The notes under the pieces were generated by a model. It worked only from the letters and a program-made list of their open reading frames with translations, was not told the origin of the DNA and did not search any database. A stretch of DNA of 64,000 nt from Blastopirellula sp. J2-11 (GTDB lineage: Bacteria > Planctomycetota > Planctomycetia > Pirellulales > Pirellulaceae). How positions within the stretch are numbered: position 1 is the stretch's first letter; every line of letters starts with the position of its first letter. Both the position numbers and the translations under genes were made by a program. Below are positions 46,330 through 56,524 of this stretch, one piece after another. The stretch spans positions 2,294,001-2,358,000 of the forward strand of contig NZ_CP097384.1 of the NCBI RefSeq assembly GCF_024584705.1, given 5' to 3'.

Positions 46330-49300
46330 TTATTTTTTCAGCTGAAAAGGCGCTGGCAAGGGGATTCCCTTTTTGGCCGACACGGCTCGGGTAGTTATCA
46401 ATATAACCTTGTCACCGTCCGGTTTCTCCGGATCGGGTCCAATTACATAAACAAGTTTTTGGTCGACTTCGTCAGGCGACTGGACAGTCGTGATCGGATT
46501 CGCCTTCATCAGCAGCGCGATCAGCACCTCTTCGGCCGGCTTATCCATCATGTTGAACTGCCGGATCTGCTGGTTTTGGGTGATGCCGTCTAACTGCAAG
46601 TCACCGCCGATCAGTTTGACCGGCACGCCGACTTCGTCTCCGAAATCACGCATTGCGAAATCGAGAGAATTCTGCGGAAAGGCTAAGCTTATCTTCTTTT
46701 TCAGCTTGTCTTCAATCGTTTGCGGCCCCCCGCCGCCGGTACCAGCGACTGCCGTGGGGGGCGCTGCGGCGCTTCCGCTCGAAGAGGCCGAGATGGTTAA
46801 CTCGGTTGCCGCCAGCAAGTTGGGCGCGGCGTACGAAGGGAGCGCGATGTTGATGATCGCCTGTTTTCCATCCGCCCCGGTCCGAGCAAATTTGTGAGCG
46901 AACTCCAGCATCGTCGGAAATTTGCTTCCCAGCGATTGCCAATAGGGGGTGGGCCCCAACAACGTAATCGCATTCGAGATCAACTTCGACCCGCCCAAAA
47001 TCCGGGCTCTTAACGATTCGGCCAGCGAGAACGGCTCAGCCGCGAGTGAGCCGATAAAACGCCCTTCGGTATAGCAATAGGTGTCGTCCAACTGGCAACT
47101 GACAAGCCCAGCCTGAATCATATCACCCAGAAACCAACCGACCGGTTCTTTCAAACCGGCGAGCGCGCCAGAGCTGAGCGGCGATTGGGCCGATTGCAAA
47201 TAGCGTGCGTCAAAAAGCAAGTTCAGCGTGCGTTGATCGTCCGAACTGCGCCGTAGTTGTTCTAACTCAAGCGGTAACATCGGCGCGCTGCCGCCGGTGG
47301 CGGCGATCGCCGCGATGTCGCTTTCGACGCCCATCACAAAGCTGCGACCACTCTCGGACGGCAGCGGATAAAACGACCAGGCGCCCAGCTTGAAGTATTG
47401 CGCCGGAGCCTGACCGACGGTCTCTGCTCCGCCCCACTTCGACATCAAGTTGGTCGCTCCTTTTAGGCGAACGACCATCGTCGGTTGGGCAGGCGGCGTT
47501 GTCGGACCATAAGCGACGGTCGCCGTTTCGACTTCGTTCCAGCCAAAACCGCTGGTCGTTTCCCATCCTTGCCAGACGGCGTTAAACTGCGGACCAAGCG
47601 ACTGCAGCGCTTTGCGACCTGCTTCGCTGCCGGTCAATTCAGCGACGCGCAACGTCAGGACGCTTTTCACGCCGGCCGGCAATCCTGCCAACGAGATCGC
47701 TTCTCCCTGGGTCGGTGACGCCCACAACGTTCTTTGATCGTCGGCGATCAGTTGCACCGGATTGTCGCCGGCCGGAGGCTGCGGCATCGGATTGGTTGGG
47801 CCGCCGCCATCTGGATTGGCTGGCGGATTGGTCGGATCGACAGCAACCGGCGGCGGATTGTTCTCGGCGATCGGCTCGTTTTCATCCGGCATGTTTTGCA
47901 GCACCCACACGCCGGCGCCCAGCATGCCAACCGCTAACAGGCCAAGGACGACTAGTTGCGTGATCCGTTTCGCCTTTTTCCGTTTGCGGACGCGCTCGGC
48001 CAAGCCAGTCGCGCGACTTTCTCCTTGCACGCCGCCAACGGGAGCCGCGACAGGAGTCGCCACCGGCGCAGCGATCGGCGTCGCGACTGGTGTCGCCACG
48101 GGCATCGCCATCGGCGGAGCGCCATAACCGGGCATCGTCGGAGGTGCGCCCGGCGTCGGCATGCCTGGAGCACCGGGAAACGGCATCCCCGGCGCGCCGG
48201 GAAAGGGAGCGGCCGTCGGAGGTGAAAAATGTTGCGGCATCCCCTGGGGCGGAGTCGCGCTCGGCGGCGGCGCCATTTGCGGTAGCGTTTGCAAATAGGG
48301 GCCCAAGGTCGGCGGCGCTGTCACCACCGGCGGATTGAGTTGAGATGGATCGACCAGCGGCGTCAGTGCGTTGACGACATCGCTTGCCGACTGATAACGA
48401 ACCGTCGGGTTCTTCGCCATCATGTAGGAGATCGATTGAAACAGCTGCGGCGGAATCGACGGCGCTTGAGCGACAGGTTCGGCCGCATGTCGGCTGAATT
48501 TTTGAGCGATATCGCCACCGGCGAACGGCGGATTTCCGGTCAGCAGATCGAACATGATGCAGCCGAGCGCATAGATATCGCTGAGCCGCGTTGGCGCCGT
48601 TCCAGGAGTCGACAGCTCTGGCGCCGCAAAATCGGCGCGACGGAGCGTCGCTTCATCACTCTTGCTCCAGTCGGCAGGACTCGGCAATTCCAGCGGATTG
48701 TGCATCACTTTCAGGTTGCCGTTGGCTTCGAGCCATAACGAGTCGGAGGTCAGCTTGCCCTGAATCATCCCCGCGCTATGCAGGCGATCCACCGCCTGAG
48801 TCGCCTGACGAACCAGACGCGTGCAGTCGGCCGGCGGAACAGGTTGTCCCGGACCAGGGCGACTTTCCTGCAACGGATTACCGGTCGGTTCTTCGGTCGC
48901 TAAAAAGTAGTTACCGCTCACTTCGACCAATTCGTAGCAGCGCCATAGATGCGGGTGAGGCGCGGCGCAGCGACTGCGAATCTGTTGCTGGACGACGGCC
49001 CATTTCTGTGCGTCTTCGATCGTCGACTTCGAAATCTTGTGCAGCAAGACCGGCTGTCCCGAAGCGATATGTTCGGACCGATAAGCGCCGGCGAGCGCGC
49101 CGGAGTCGATCCGATCCAGCAACTTGTAAGCGCCCAATTGAAACGGACCGGACTTGCCCCCCAGCAAAATGCGCGCTTGATAGGGAGTGATCGCTGACTC
49201 GCCGATCAGCCATTTGGCGAGCTTCTTGGGATCGCTTTCTCCACCGGCGTGCTGCTTATAGCTTTCGTGAAGCTGCTGGCAGCGCTCCTTGGGAAGCAGG

Positions 49301-49350
49301 TTGCTTTTCAGCAACAATTTCCAGAAATCATGAGTGTTGGCGACGGCCAT
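46330..49350 (-). CDS. Membrane pseudokinase with C-terminal STN-like domain
   Basis: 1006 residues. Residues ~1-70 form the N-terminal region common before planctomycete Ser/Thr kinases; ~70-330 are a kinase fold. Lys105 (VLLHK) and the APE (APEL) and DxxALG (SDIYALG) motifs remain. However, the P-loop reads DSGALAGAY, HRD is replaced in GMIQGKLTSDS (~195), and DFG is lost (KVMHNP), so catalysis is unlikely. A Pro/Ala-rich linker, a membrane helix (RITQLVVLGLLAVGMLGAGVWVL), a large extracytoplasmic domain and an STN-like end (KISLAFPQNSLDFAMRDF) follow. Confidence 0.75.
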   Translation of the reverse strand: MAVANTHDFWKLLLKSNLLPKERCQQLHESYKQHAGGESDPKKLAKWLIGESAITPYQARILLGGKSGPFQLGAYKLLDRIDSGALAGAYRSEHIASGQPVLLHKISKSTIEDAQKWAVVQQQIRSRCAAPHPHLWRCYELVEVSGNYFLATEEPTGNPLQESRPGPGQPVPPADCTRLVRQATQAVDRLHSAGMIQGKLTSDSLWLEANGNLKVMHNPLELPSPADWSKSDEATLRRADFAAPELSTPGTAPTRLSDIYALGCIMFDLLTGNPPFAGGDIAQKFSRHAAEPVAQAPSIPPQLFQSISYMMAKNPTVRYQSASDVVNALTPLVDPSQLNPPVVTAPPTLGPYLQTLPQMAPPPSATPPQGMPQHFSPPTAAPFPGAPGMPFPGAPGMPTPGAPPTMPGYGAPPMAMPVATPVATPIAAPVATPVAAPVGGVQGESRATGLAERVRKRKKAKRITQLVVLGLLAVGMLGAGVWVLQNMPDENEPIAENNPPPVAVDPTNPPANPDGGGPTNPMPQPPAGDNPVQLIADDQRTLWASPTQGEAISLAGLPAGVKSVLTLRVAELTGSEAGRKALQSLGPQFNAVWQGWETTSGFGWNEVETATVAYGPTTPPAQPTMVVRLKGATNLMSKWGGAETVGQAPAQYFKLGAWSFYPLPSESGRSFVMGVESDIAAIAATGGSAPMLPLELEQLRRSSDDQRTLNLLFDARYLQSAQSPLSSGALAGLKEPVGWFLGDMIQAGLVSCQLDDTYCYTEGRFIGSLAAEPFSLAESLRARILGGSKLISNAITLLGPTPYWQSLGSKFPTMLEFAHKFARTGADGKQAIINIALPSYAAPNLLAATELTISASSSGSAAAPPTAVAGTGGGGPQTIEDKLKKKISLAFPQNSLDFAMRDFGDEVGVPVKLIGGDLQLDGITQNQQIRQFNMMDKPAEEVLIALLMKANPITTVQSPDEVDQKLVYVIGPDPEKPDGDKVILITTRAVSAKKGIPLPAPFQLKK

Positions 49351-49570
49351 GCGCTGGGAAGTCTTGCGGGGAGGAAAACGAGGGACGGAAACAGGGAGTC
49401 AGCAGTCGTTAAGTCTCTAGGACTATTTAGCTTACATTCTTTTGTCACTTCTCGGCAAAGAGAATGCAAAAATCGGACTTAACTGCGTACTTCGCTCCCT
49501 CAGCACGAAATTCTTCCCTGGTTATAGCAATTATTCGTCCCTCCTGCTAATTCGGGGGGGCCTGACGTCG

Positions 49571-50599
49571 CTAACTTCCCAGTTTCTTTAAGGTCGCCGC
49601 CGCTTCTTCGATCTGCTGGCGACGGACGTCCAGATGGGTGACGGCTCGCACCGCTTGAGCGCTGATCGCCATCATCGCGACTCCCGCCTCTTTCAACTGA
49701 GAGACGAACTCAGCGGCCGTGGCGATTTTTGGATCAACGCGGAAGATGACAATATTGGTATCGACCGTCTCCGGCGTCAGCGAAAGCCCCGCCGCTTGCT
49801 GGATCGCGGCGGCCAAGATCTGGGCGTGCTCATGATCTTCGGTCAGACGCTCGCGGTTGTGCTGAAGTCCGTACAGCGCTCCGGCCGCGATGATGCCGGC
49901 CTGACGCATTCCGCCGCCAAATAGCTTCCGGTGACGCCGAGCCTCGCGCATCATGTCGGCAGGACCGGCCAGACACGAACCGACCGGCGCGCCGAGCCCT
50001 TTACTAAAGCAGACGCTGACCGTGTCAAAATGCTTCCCCCAATCGGCCAACGAAACGCCGGTCGCCGCGACCGCGTTAAAGAGCCGCGCCCCATCCAAGT
50101 GGGTCTGCAATCCGGCGGCGTGGGCCCAACGGCAGATTTTTTCGACATCTTCGTAAGGCTGAACCTTGCCGGCGCCGCGGTTGTGGGTGTTCTCAAGACA
50201 GACCAGACGCGTGCGGACCATGTGGTCATTTTCGGGCCGCACAAGTCCGTCATGAAACTGCTCCGGCTTCAAAACGCCATATTCCCCTTCCAGCGTGTGC
50301 GTCGCGACGCCGCTGAGTTGGGCGAAGGCGGCTTGCTCGTAGTTGTAGACATGGCAGCCAACTTCGCAGAGGAACTCGTCTCCCGGCTTGCAGTGAATCC
50401 GGATCGCGATCTGGTTGGTCATACTGCCTGACGGCATGTAGACCGCCGCTTCTTTCCCCAGCAACTCGGCGGTGAGCCGTTCGAGTCGATCGACCGTCGG
50501 ATCGACATCAATCACGGCATCCCCCACTTCGGCGTTGGCCATCGCTTGCCGCATCGCCGTGGTCGGCTGGGTGACGGTATCGCTGCGGAGGTCGATCAT
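49571..50599 (-). CDS. Low-specificity L-threonine aldolase
   Basis: 342 residues of the PLP fold-type I beta-eliminating lyase group: [20 protein letters not shown] start, [27 protein letters not shown], and the PLP-binding Lys200 in [15 protein letters not shown]. It cleaves threonine or allo-threonine to glycine and acetaldehyde. Length and start match the family. It is divergent from rlmKL, 160 bp away. Confidence 0.93.
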   Translation of the reverse strand: MIDLRSDTVTQPTTAMRQAMANAEVGDAVIDVDPTVDRLERLTAELLGKEAAVYMPSGSMTNQIAIRIHCKPGDEFLCEVGCHVYNYEQAAFAQLSGVATHTLEGEYGVLKPEQFHDGLVRPENDHMVRTRLVCLENTHNRGAGKVQPYEDVEKICRWAHAAGLQTHLDGARLFNAVAATGVSLADWGKHFDTVSVCFSKGLGAPVGSCLAGPADMMREARRHRKLFGGGMRQAGIIAAGALYGLQHNRERLTEDHEHAQILAAAIQQAAGLSLTPETVDTNIVIFRVDPKIATAAEFVSQLKEAGVAMMAISAQAVRAVTHLDVRRQQIEEAAATLKKLGS

Positions 50600-50759
50600 C
50601 GGCGGATCCTACAAGCTGGGAATCATCGGAAATGGGGAGCATCGTGCTTCAATTATCCGCTTTCTGCCGTGAGAGCCAAGCAGACGGCGGGTTCGCGGGG
50701 GCGAAGTCATTCGCCAATGGAGGCCAATCGGGTAGGATGAATGGTTTCCCCACAGTCTT

Positions 50760-53147
50760 TTGCAAACCGTAGAGAGTTCGTTGGACGACGCATACGACTT
50801 ATTGGCCGCCGCCGCGTTCGGCATCGAGAAGGTCGCCGCGCGCCAGATCGAGCAGCTTGGCTACGAACCGAAAATCATCGGCTCCGGCAAGATCTTGTTC
50901 CGCGGCACGATGGCCGACGTTGCGAAAACCAACCTTTGGCTCCGTACCGCCGATCGCGTGCTGATCCGGCTCGGCACGTTTCATGCCGATGACTTTGGTC
51001 TGCTGTTTGACGGCGTTCGCGCGTTGCCGTGGGAAAAGTTCATCCCGGCCGACGGCTGCTTTCCGGTCAACGGACGTTCGCTAAAGTCCCAGCTTTCCAG
51101 CGTCCCAGCTTGCCAAAAAATCGTCAAAAAGGCGATCGTCGAACGACTCTTGGCCGAACACAACGTCACCGAACTGCCCGAAACCGGCCCCCGCGTTACG
51201 GTGGAAGTGGCGATGCTGGAAGACGAAGCGATCTTGACGATCGACACCACCGGCTCTAGTTTGCACAAACGGGGCTATCGCACGTTGGTCGGCACGGCGC
51301 CGCTGAAAGAAACGTTGGCCGCCGCGATGATCGATCTCAGCTATTGGAAGCCGGGGCGCCCGCTGATCGATCCCTTCTGCGGCAGCGGCACGATCCCGAT
51401 CGAAGCGGCGCTGGTCGCGCGGAACGTCGCTCCCGGTTTGACGCGTGAGTTCGATTTTGAAAGCTGGCCGATCACGCCGCCAGAGTTGATCTCGGACCTG
51501 CGCGCTGATGCGCGCAAAGCAAAGCGGAAAAAGTTGGAACGCCCATTGCTGGGCTTTGACGCTGACGCCGACGTGTTGCGACTGGCCAGACAACACGCCA
51601 ACGCAGCCGGCGTGGCGCATGATGTCCGTTTTGAGCAACGTGACTTCCGCGACTTGCAATGTGACGACGAGTATGGCTGCGTCATCACCAATCCGCCGTA
51701 TGGCGAACGGATCGGCGATCCCCGCGAACTGATCGACCTGTACAAATCGTTCCCGCATGTATTGCGACGTCTGCCGACCTGGTCGCACTATGTGCTGACT
51801 GCCGAATCGCAGTTCGAGAATCTGATCGGCCAGCGCGCCGACCGTCGCCGCAAGATCTATAACGGCCGGATCGAGTGCCAACTTTACCAGTTCTATGGGC
51901 CGCGACCGCCGAAAACGCAAGATGCCGTCGAGTCATCTGCTGCGCCAACATCCACTCCGCCGACGATCGCCGATGCGTGGGACGAGGATGACGCCGCCGA
52001 GGTCCAATCGACCCAGTCAGCAGACAAGCCGTCGCCGCGTCGTGCAGCGCCAGTCATTGAAGTCCCTGCCGACGCCGCTACGCCGGAGATCGAAACTTTA
52101 GCAAGCGATTCGCCAAAGACGGAAGCGACGCCAAGCGAAGCTCCGCCGCGTAAGACGCCGCAAGAGCCTGCTTTCAAACCGGCTTTCGGTGGAATCTCGG
52201 CCAAAGGAGAAGAGCAGGCCGAACTTTTCCGCAATCGCCTGGTCAAACTGCAGCGCCATCTGCGCCGCTGGCCGAAACGGGGAGTCCATTGCTACCGCTT
52301 GTACGAGCGTGATATCCCAGAGATCCCGCTGGTAGTCGATCGCTATCACGACTACTTGCACATCGGCGAGTACGAACGTCCGCATGATCGCACGCCGGCT
52401 CAACATGCCGAGTGGTTGGATCGCATGTGCGATGTCGCCGCTGACTCGCTGGAGCTTCCGCGTGAAAATGTTTACGGCAAGACCCGCGTCGTGCAGCGCG
52501 GCGACCAGCAGCATCAGCGACAAGATGATCGGCGACTGACGATCAACGCCGAGGAAGGAGGTTTCCAGTTTGAGGTCAACATGTCCGACTATGTTGATAC
52601 CGGACTCTTTCTCGATCATCGCATTGCCCGTGGTATGGTTCGCGACGAAGCGAAAGGGAAACGCTTTCTCAATCTCTTCTGCTATACCGGCGCATTCTCG
52701 GTTTATGCCGCTGGCGGCGGTGCAGCCAGCACGACGTCGGTCGATCTCTCTCCCACTTATGTCGCTTGGGCCGATCGCAACTTGCGCCGCAACGGATTCC
52801 GCGGCAACGAGCACCGTCTGCTGCAGGGGGACGTGATGGAATGGCTCCGCGCTCCCGTCGAGGAGACTTACGATCTGGCGGTGATCGATGTGCCGACCTT
52901 CTCAAACAGCAAGCGAACCGAAACCGTCTGGGACGTTCAGCTGGACTATATCGAGGCGCTCGAACTGCTGATTTCGCGGATGTCACCCGAAGGCGTGATC
53001 TATTTTTCGACCAATTTTCGCCGCTTCAAATTCGATGAATCGCTCTTCGAGGGGGTCGCAATTCGCGAAATCTCGAAGAAGACGATTCCCGAAGACTTCC
53101 GCAACAAGCGAATCCATCGCTGCTGGCGGATGATTGTACGCCCCTAA
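50760..53147 (+). CDS. rlmL: Bifunctional 23S rRNA methyltransferase RlmKL
   Basis: Up to 795 residues. A THUMP region (~45-165) precedes the RlmL m2G2445 methyltransferase (DPFCGSGTIPIEAAL, NPPYGERIGD). A linker rich in Ala, Pro, Asp and Ser (~385-475) connects to the RlmK m7G2069 methyltransferase (FLNLFCYTGAFSVYAAGGG, VDLSPTYVAWADRN, VIDVPTFSNSK). The linker is unusually long. The start is uncertain: TTG 50760 or, with less extension, TTG 50781 behind AGAG; no ATG is available near the N-terminus. Confidence 0.92.
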   Translation: MQTVESSLDDAYDLLAAAAFGIEKVAARQIEQLGYEPKIIGSGKILFRGTMADVAKTNLWLRTADRVLIRLGTFHADDFGLLFDGVRALPWEKFIPADGCFPVNGRSLKSQLSSVPACQKIVKKAIVERLLAEHNVTELPETGPRVTVEVAMLEDEAILTIDTTGSSLHKRGYRTLVGTAPLKETLAAAMIDLSYWKPGRPLIDPFCGSGTIPIEAALVARNVAPGLTREFDFESWPITPPELISDLRADARKAKRKKLERPLLGFDADADVLRLARQHANAAGVAHDVRFEQRDFRDLQCDDEYGCVITNPPYGERIGDPRELIDLYKSFPHVLRRLPTWSHYVLTAESQFENLIGQRADRRRKIYNGRIECQLYQFYGPRPPKTQDAVESSAAPTSTPPTIADAWDEDDAAEVQSTQSADKPSPRRAAPVIEVPADAATPEIETLASDSPKTEATPSEAPPRKTPQEPAFKPAFGGISAKGEEQAELFRNRLVKLQRHLRRWPKRGVHCYRLYERDIPEIPLVVDRYHDYLHIGEYERPHDRTPAQHAEWLDRMCDVAADSLELPRENVYGKTRVVQRGDQQHQRQDDRRLTINAEEGGFQFEVNMSDYVDTGLFLDHRIARGMVRDEAKGKRFLNLFCYTGAFSVYAAGGGAASTTSVDLSPTYVAWADRNLRRNGFRGNEHRLLQGDVMEWLRAPVEETYDLAVIDVPTFSNSKRTETVWDVQLDYIEALELLISRMSPEGVIYFSTNFRRFKFDESLFEGVAIREISKKTIPEDFRNKRIHRCWRMIVRP

Positions 53148-53253
53148 TTTAGGCGGGGACGGGGCTTTCGTGATCGCTTCCGAGCGAACAAAATGGGACA
53201 CTCCCCTGTCTGAACCACCGTCCGCCCCACCTTAGCCGCCGCCTGAAAGCAAG

Positions 53254-54615
53254 ATGGCCGAAATCGCTTTGAAAATTGCCCGCATCGACGCCCGTCGCGA
53301 CGACGTTGTCGCCGAGCTTGCCGCGCTCCGCGAAAAGCTGAGCCCCCGCGGCAACGTGGTGAGCGAAGCTGGCCGCCGCCGGACGATCGACACGTTTGGC
53401 GAGCCTCTCTCACCGCAGCAAGTGGTCGAACGCATCTGTCACCAAGTGCAATCTGAAGGGCTGGCCGCTGTACTTCGCTATGGTGAAAAGCTAGACGGCA
53501 AAAAACTGACGGCCGAAACGATTCGTGTGCCGCAATCCGAACTTGCCGCGGCACATGACGCCGCGGCGCCAGAGTTCCTGGAAACGATCCGCCAGATTCG
53601 CGATAACATCTGGCAATTTCAAACCGCGATTCTGCACCAAGATGTGCAAGTTGATCGTGCCGACGGCGTCTATTTGCGCCAGCGCTATCTGCCGCTGCAA
53701 AGAGCTGGTCTCTGCGTTCCCGGCGGCGCCGCCGCTTATCCGTCGACCGTGTTGATGACCGCCGTGCCGGCCTTGGCCGCCGGCGTAAAAGAGTTGGTCG
53801 TGGTCGCTCCGCCGACTCCGTTTGGTTCGTACAACGCCGATTTGTTAGCGACCTGTCATGAGTTGGGCGTGACTGAAGTTTATCGAATGGGGGGCGCTCA
53901 AGCGGTCGCCGCGTTGGCTTACGGAGTCGAAGGGATTCCGCAGGTCGACAAGATCGTCGGCCCCGGCAACTTGTTTGTCGCGCTCGCCAAGAAGCATGTC
54001 TACGGCGAGGTCGACATTGATTCGATCGCCGGACCAAGTGAAGTGGTCGTGATCGCCGACGAAACGACGCGTCCGGATTACACCGCCGCCGACCTGTTAG
54101 CCCAAGCCGAGCACGCGCCCGGCGCCAGCATTTTGATCACTTGGAGCGCTGAAACGTTGGAGGCGACCTACGCCGAGTTGAACCGGCAAGTCGCCCAACT
54201 TGAACGCTGCGATCTGACGGTGCAAAGCCTCGAAGCGTTTGGCTGTTTGATCTTGGCCGAAGATGCCGAGCAAGCCTGCCGGTTGGCCAACGAGATCGCG
54301 CCGGAACATCTACACATTGCGACCGACAACGCCGAGTCGCTGTTGGACAGTATTCCCAATGCCGGCGCGACCTTCTTGGGCAACTACGCTCCGGTCGCGT
54401 TGGGAGATTACGCCGCGGGACCTTCCCATGTGTTGCCGACCGGCGGAACGGCTCGCTGGGCGAGCGGACTGTCGGCCAACGACTTTCTGCGCTCCAGCAG
54501 CGTGATTCATTACAGCGAAGCCGGCATTCGCGCGATTGCACCGCACGTGCAGCGCATGGCCGACAAAGAAGGGCTGACCGCCCACCGCCGCAGCGTTGAT
54601 ATTCGCGTTTCCTAG
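53254..54615 (+). CDS. hisD: Histidinol dehydrogenase
   Basis: 453 residues: LPLQRAGLCVPGGAAAYPSTVLMTAVPA, YRMGGAQAVAALAYG, VDKIVGPGNLFVALAKK, DSIAGPSEVVVIAD, and LGDYAAGPSHVLPTGGTARW near the end. These include zinc- and NAD-binding and catalytic residues. It performs the last two oxidations of histidine synthesis. It is 23 bp ahead of hisC in a hisDCB cluster that seems to have no attenuator; no His-codon-rich leader is seen upstream. Confidence 0.96.
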   Translation: MAEIALKIARIDARRDDVVAELAALREKLSPRGNVVSEAGRRRTIDTFGEPLSPQQVVERICHQVQSEGLAAVLRYGEKLDGKKLTAETIRVPQSELAAAHDAAAPEFLETIRQIRDNIWQFQTAILHQDVQVDRADGVYLRQRYLPLQRAGLCVPGGAAAYPSTVLMTAVPALAAGVKELVVVAPPTPFGSYNADLLATCHELGVTEVYRMGGAQAVAALAYGVEGIPQVDKIVGPGNLFVALAKKHVYGEVDIDSIAGPSEVVVIADETTRPDYTAADLLAQAEHAPGASILITWSAETLEATYAELNRQVAQLERCDLTVQSLEAFGCLILAEDAEQACRLANEIAPEHLHIATDNAESLLDSIPNAGATFLGNYAPVALGDYAAGPSHVLPTGGTARWASGLSANDFLRSSSVIHYSEAGIRAIAPHVQRMADKEGLTAHRRSVDIRVS

Positions 54616-54638
54616 TTCCCTACCTTCGAGCGTCCGCT

Positions 54639-55700
54639 ATGTCTTTCGTGCGACCAGAGATCGACGCGATGGCCGGCTATGTCCCCGGCGAACAGCCGCA
54701 GGCCGGCAAGTTCATCAAGTTGAACACCAACGAGAATCCGTATCCGCCGTCGCCGGCCGTCAATCGCGCGATCAAAGAACGGCTCGAGCAGGGGCTTGAA
54801 CGCTATCCCGATCCGATGGCGACTTCCTTCCGCATGCGTGCCGCCGAAGTGTTGGGCGTCGAGCCTGATTGGATTATGTGCGGAAACGGTAGCGACGATA
54901 TTCTGACGATCGTCACGCGGGCCTTTGTCGGCACAGGGCAATGGTTGCGACTGCCGACTCCCAGTTACGTTCTCTACAAAACGTTGGCCGAGATCCAAGG
55001 ATCCGACAGCGAAGAGATCGCTTTCAACGACGATTGGTCGTTGCCGACCGAGTTCTCGACCGGCAGCAATCAATTGCGTCTCGCCTTTTTGCCGAATCCA
55101 AACAGCCCCTCCGGCACCATCGTACCGAAGTTGCAAATCGCCGCAGCGGCCGATGCCCTCCCCTGCCCTTTTCTGGTCGATGAGGCGTACGTTGATTTCG
55201 CCGAAGAAAACTGCGTGGACTTGGTCAAACAAAACGACAAGGTCCTAGTCTCCCGTACGCTGAGCAAGTCGTATGCGCTGGCCGGGCTGCGGTTTGGCTA
55301 TGTTGTCGCACAGCCGCATGTGATTGCGCAGCTGTTGAAGGTCAAAGACTCTTACAACTGCGATGCGCTGTCGATCGCCGGCGCCACGGCGGCGATTGAT
55401 GATCAGCAGTGGCTCGCCGACAATCGGGCCAAGGTGATCAAAACGCGAAAGCGGATGACCGACAAAATGCGAGAAATCGGCTTCACCGTACCTGACTCGC
55501 AGGCAAACTTCGTCTGGGGGACCTTCCCCGGTCGGAATCTGAAGGCGCTGTACGAGTTTCTCAAACAGAATCGAGTGCTCGTCCGATATATGCACTATCC
55601 GAATTATGAACCGGGAATTCGAATCTCGGTTGGCGGCGAAGATCAGATCGACGCCTGTCTGATGTTGATCGAAACCGCTTTGGCTCAAGGAATCGCTTAA
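54639..55700 (+). CDS. hisC: Histidinol-phosphate aminotransferase
   Basis: 353 residues, PLP fold type [46 protein letters not shown] and the PLP lysine Lys210 in [17 protein letters not shown] are all present. It converts imidazole-acetol phosphate to histidinol phosphate with glutamate. The stop and the hisB start are separated by only two bases, so translation is probably coupled. Confidence 0.95.
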   Translation: MSFVRPEIDAMAGYVPGEQPQAGKFIKLNTNENPYPPSPAVNRAIKERLEQGLERYPDPMATSFRMRAAEVLGVEPDWIMCGNGSDDILTIVTRAFVGTGQWLRLPTPSYVLYKTLAEIQGSDSEEIAFNDDWSLPTEFSTGSNQLRLAFLPNPNSPSGTIVPKLQIAAAADALPCPFLVDEAYVDFAEENCVDLVKQNDKVLVSRTLSKSYALAGLRFGYVVAQPHVIAQLLKVKDSYNCDALSIAGATAAIDDQQWLADNRAKVIKTRKRMTDKMREIGFTVPDSQANFVWGTFPGRNLKALYEFLKQNRVLVRYMHYPNYEPGIRISVGGEDQIDACLMLIETALAQGIA

Positions 55701-55702
55701 TC

Positions 55703-56296
55703 ATGTCGCGCACCGCGAAAATCAGCCGCCAAACGGCCGAAACGCAAATCGAGTTGGAATTGAACCTCGACGGCGAAGGAAAAAGCGAGATCGCCACCGG
55801 CGTCGGTTTTTTCGATCACATGCTCGAGTTGTTCACGCGACATGGCTGCTTCGATCTAAAGGTTAAAGCGAACGGCGATTTGCACGTCGATCAGCATCAC
55901 ACCGTCGAAGATGTCGGCATCTGTCTCGGCCAGGCGATCCGCCAGGCGATCGGTGACAAGAAGGGAATCCGTCGCTATGGGCACTTCACGTTGCCGATGG
56001 AAGAAACCCTCTGCACCACCGCGATCGATCTGTCTGGTCGTTACTTTCTGGTCTTCAACGCCCAGTTTCATTCGTCCAAGATCGGCGAGTTCGATAGCGA
56101 ACTGGTCGAAGATTTCTGGCAATCAACCGCCGCGAACGCGCTCTGCAATCTGCACGTCAACGTCTTCTACAGTCGCAACAGCCATCACGTCGCCGAAGCG
56201 ATCTTCAAGTCGGCTGCCCGAGCGCTGCGCATGGCGGTGGAGCAGGATCCCCGCATGCCGGGCGTGCCGAGCACCAAAGGCACGCTGTCCGAGTAG
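55703..56296 (+). CDS. hisB: Imidazoleglycerol-phosphate dehydratase
   Basis: 197 residues, the monofunctional form without the phosphatase domain. [13 protein letters not shown], the metal-binding [10 protein letters not shown] and a second [11 protein letters not shown] motif show two diiron/manganese half-sites. It dehydrates IGP in histidine synthesis. Histidinol phosphatase must be a separate gene. It is last in the hisDCB cluster and followed by a hairpin repeat and terminator. Confidence 0.96.
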   Translation: MSRTAKISRQTAETQIELELNLDGEGKSEIATGVGFFDHMLELFTRHGCFDLKVKANGDLHVDQHHTVEDVGICLGQAIRQAIGDKKGIRRYGHFTLPMEETLCTTAIDLSGRYFLVFNAQFHSSKIGEFDSELVEDFWQSTAANALCNLHVNVFYSRNSHHVAEAIFKSAARALRMAVEQDPRMPGVPSTKGTLSE

Positions 56297-56346
56297 GGAT
56301 GAAAAGCGGAAAGCGGAAATTTTGAAGGGCGCGTCAAATACTTCGG

Positions 56347-56444
56347 ACACCAGCCCGTTGCGCGAGCGAGGGAATGCGGTAGGCAATACAAACACGGCTT
56401 GAAGTGGCATACCGCATTCCCTCGCTCGCGCAGCGGGCTGGTGT
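56347..56444. repeat. Hairpin repeat, family B copy 2
   Basis: The 35-bp left arm starting ACACCAGCCCGTTGCGCGAG (56347-56381) pairs with 56410-56444 with one mismatch across a 28-base loop. The arms match the type of the 30341-30438 element (AGCCCG-TGCGC-AGCGAGGGAA). Confidence 0.93.
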
Positions 56445-56461
56445 TTGATCGTATAAGAAAT

Positions 56462-56503
56462 AAAAAAAGGGCCGGTTGTTCGTTCGAACAGCCAGCCCTT
56501 TTT
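56462..56503. terminator. Bidirectional terminator between hisB and the phosphofructokinase gene
   Basis: GGGC-GG..GTTCG (from 56469) pairs with CGAAC..CC-GCCC (to 56498) in a ~13-bp stem with one mismatch and one G-U around the loop GTTC. A run of seven A precedes it and five T follow, so it can stop transcription from both convergent genes. Confidence 0.85.
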
Positions 56504-56524
56504 GTATTGAAATTCAACGACAAG

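Noticed and set aside
53148-53253. Attenuator in front of hisD, by analogy with aroF
   Set aside because: There is no run of His codons, no short leader frame and no terminator hairpin.
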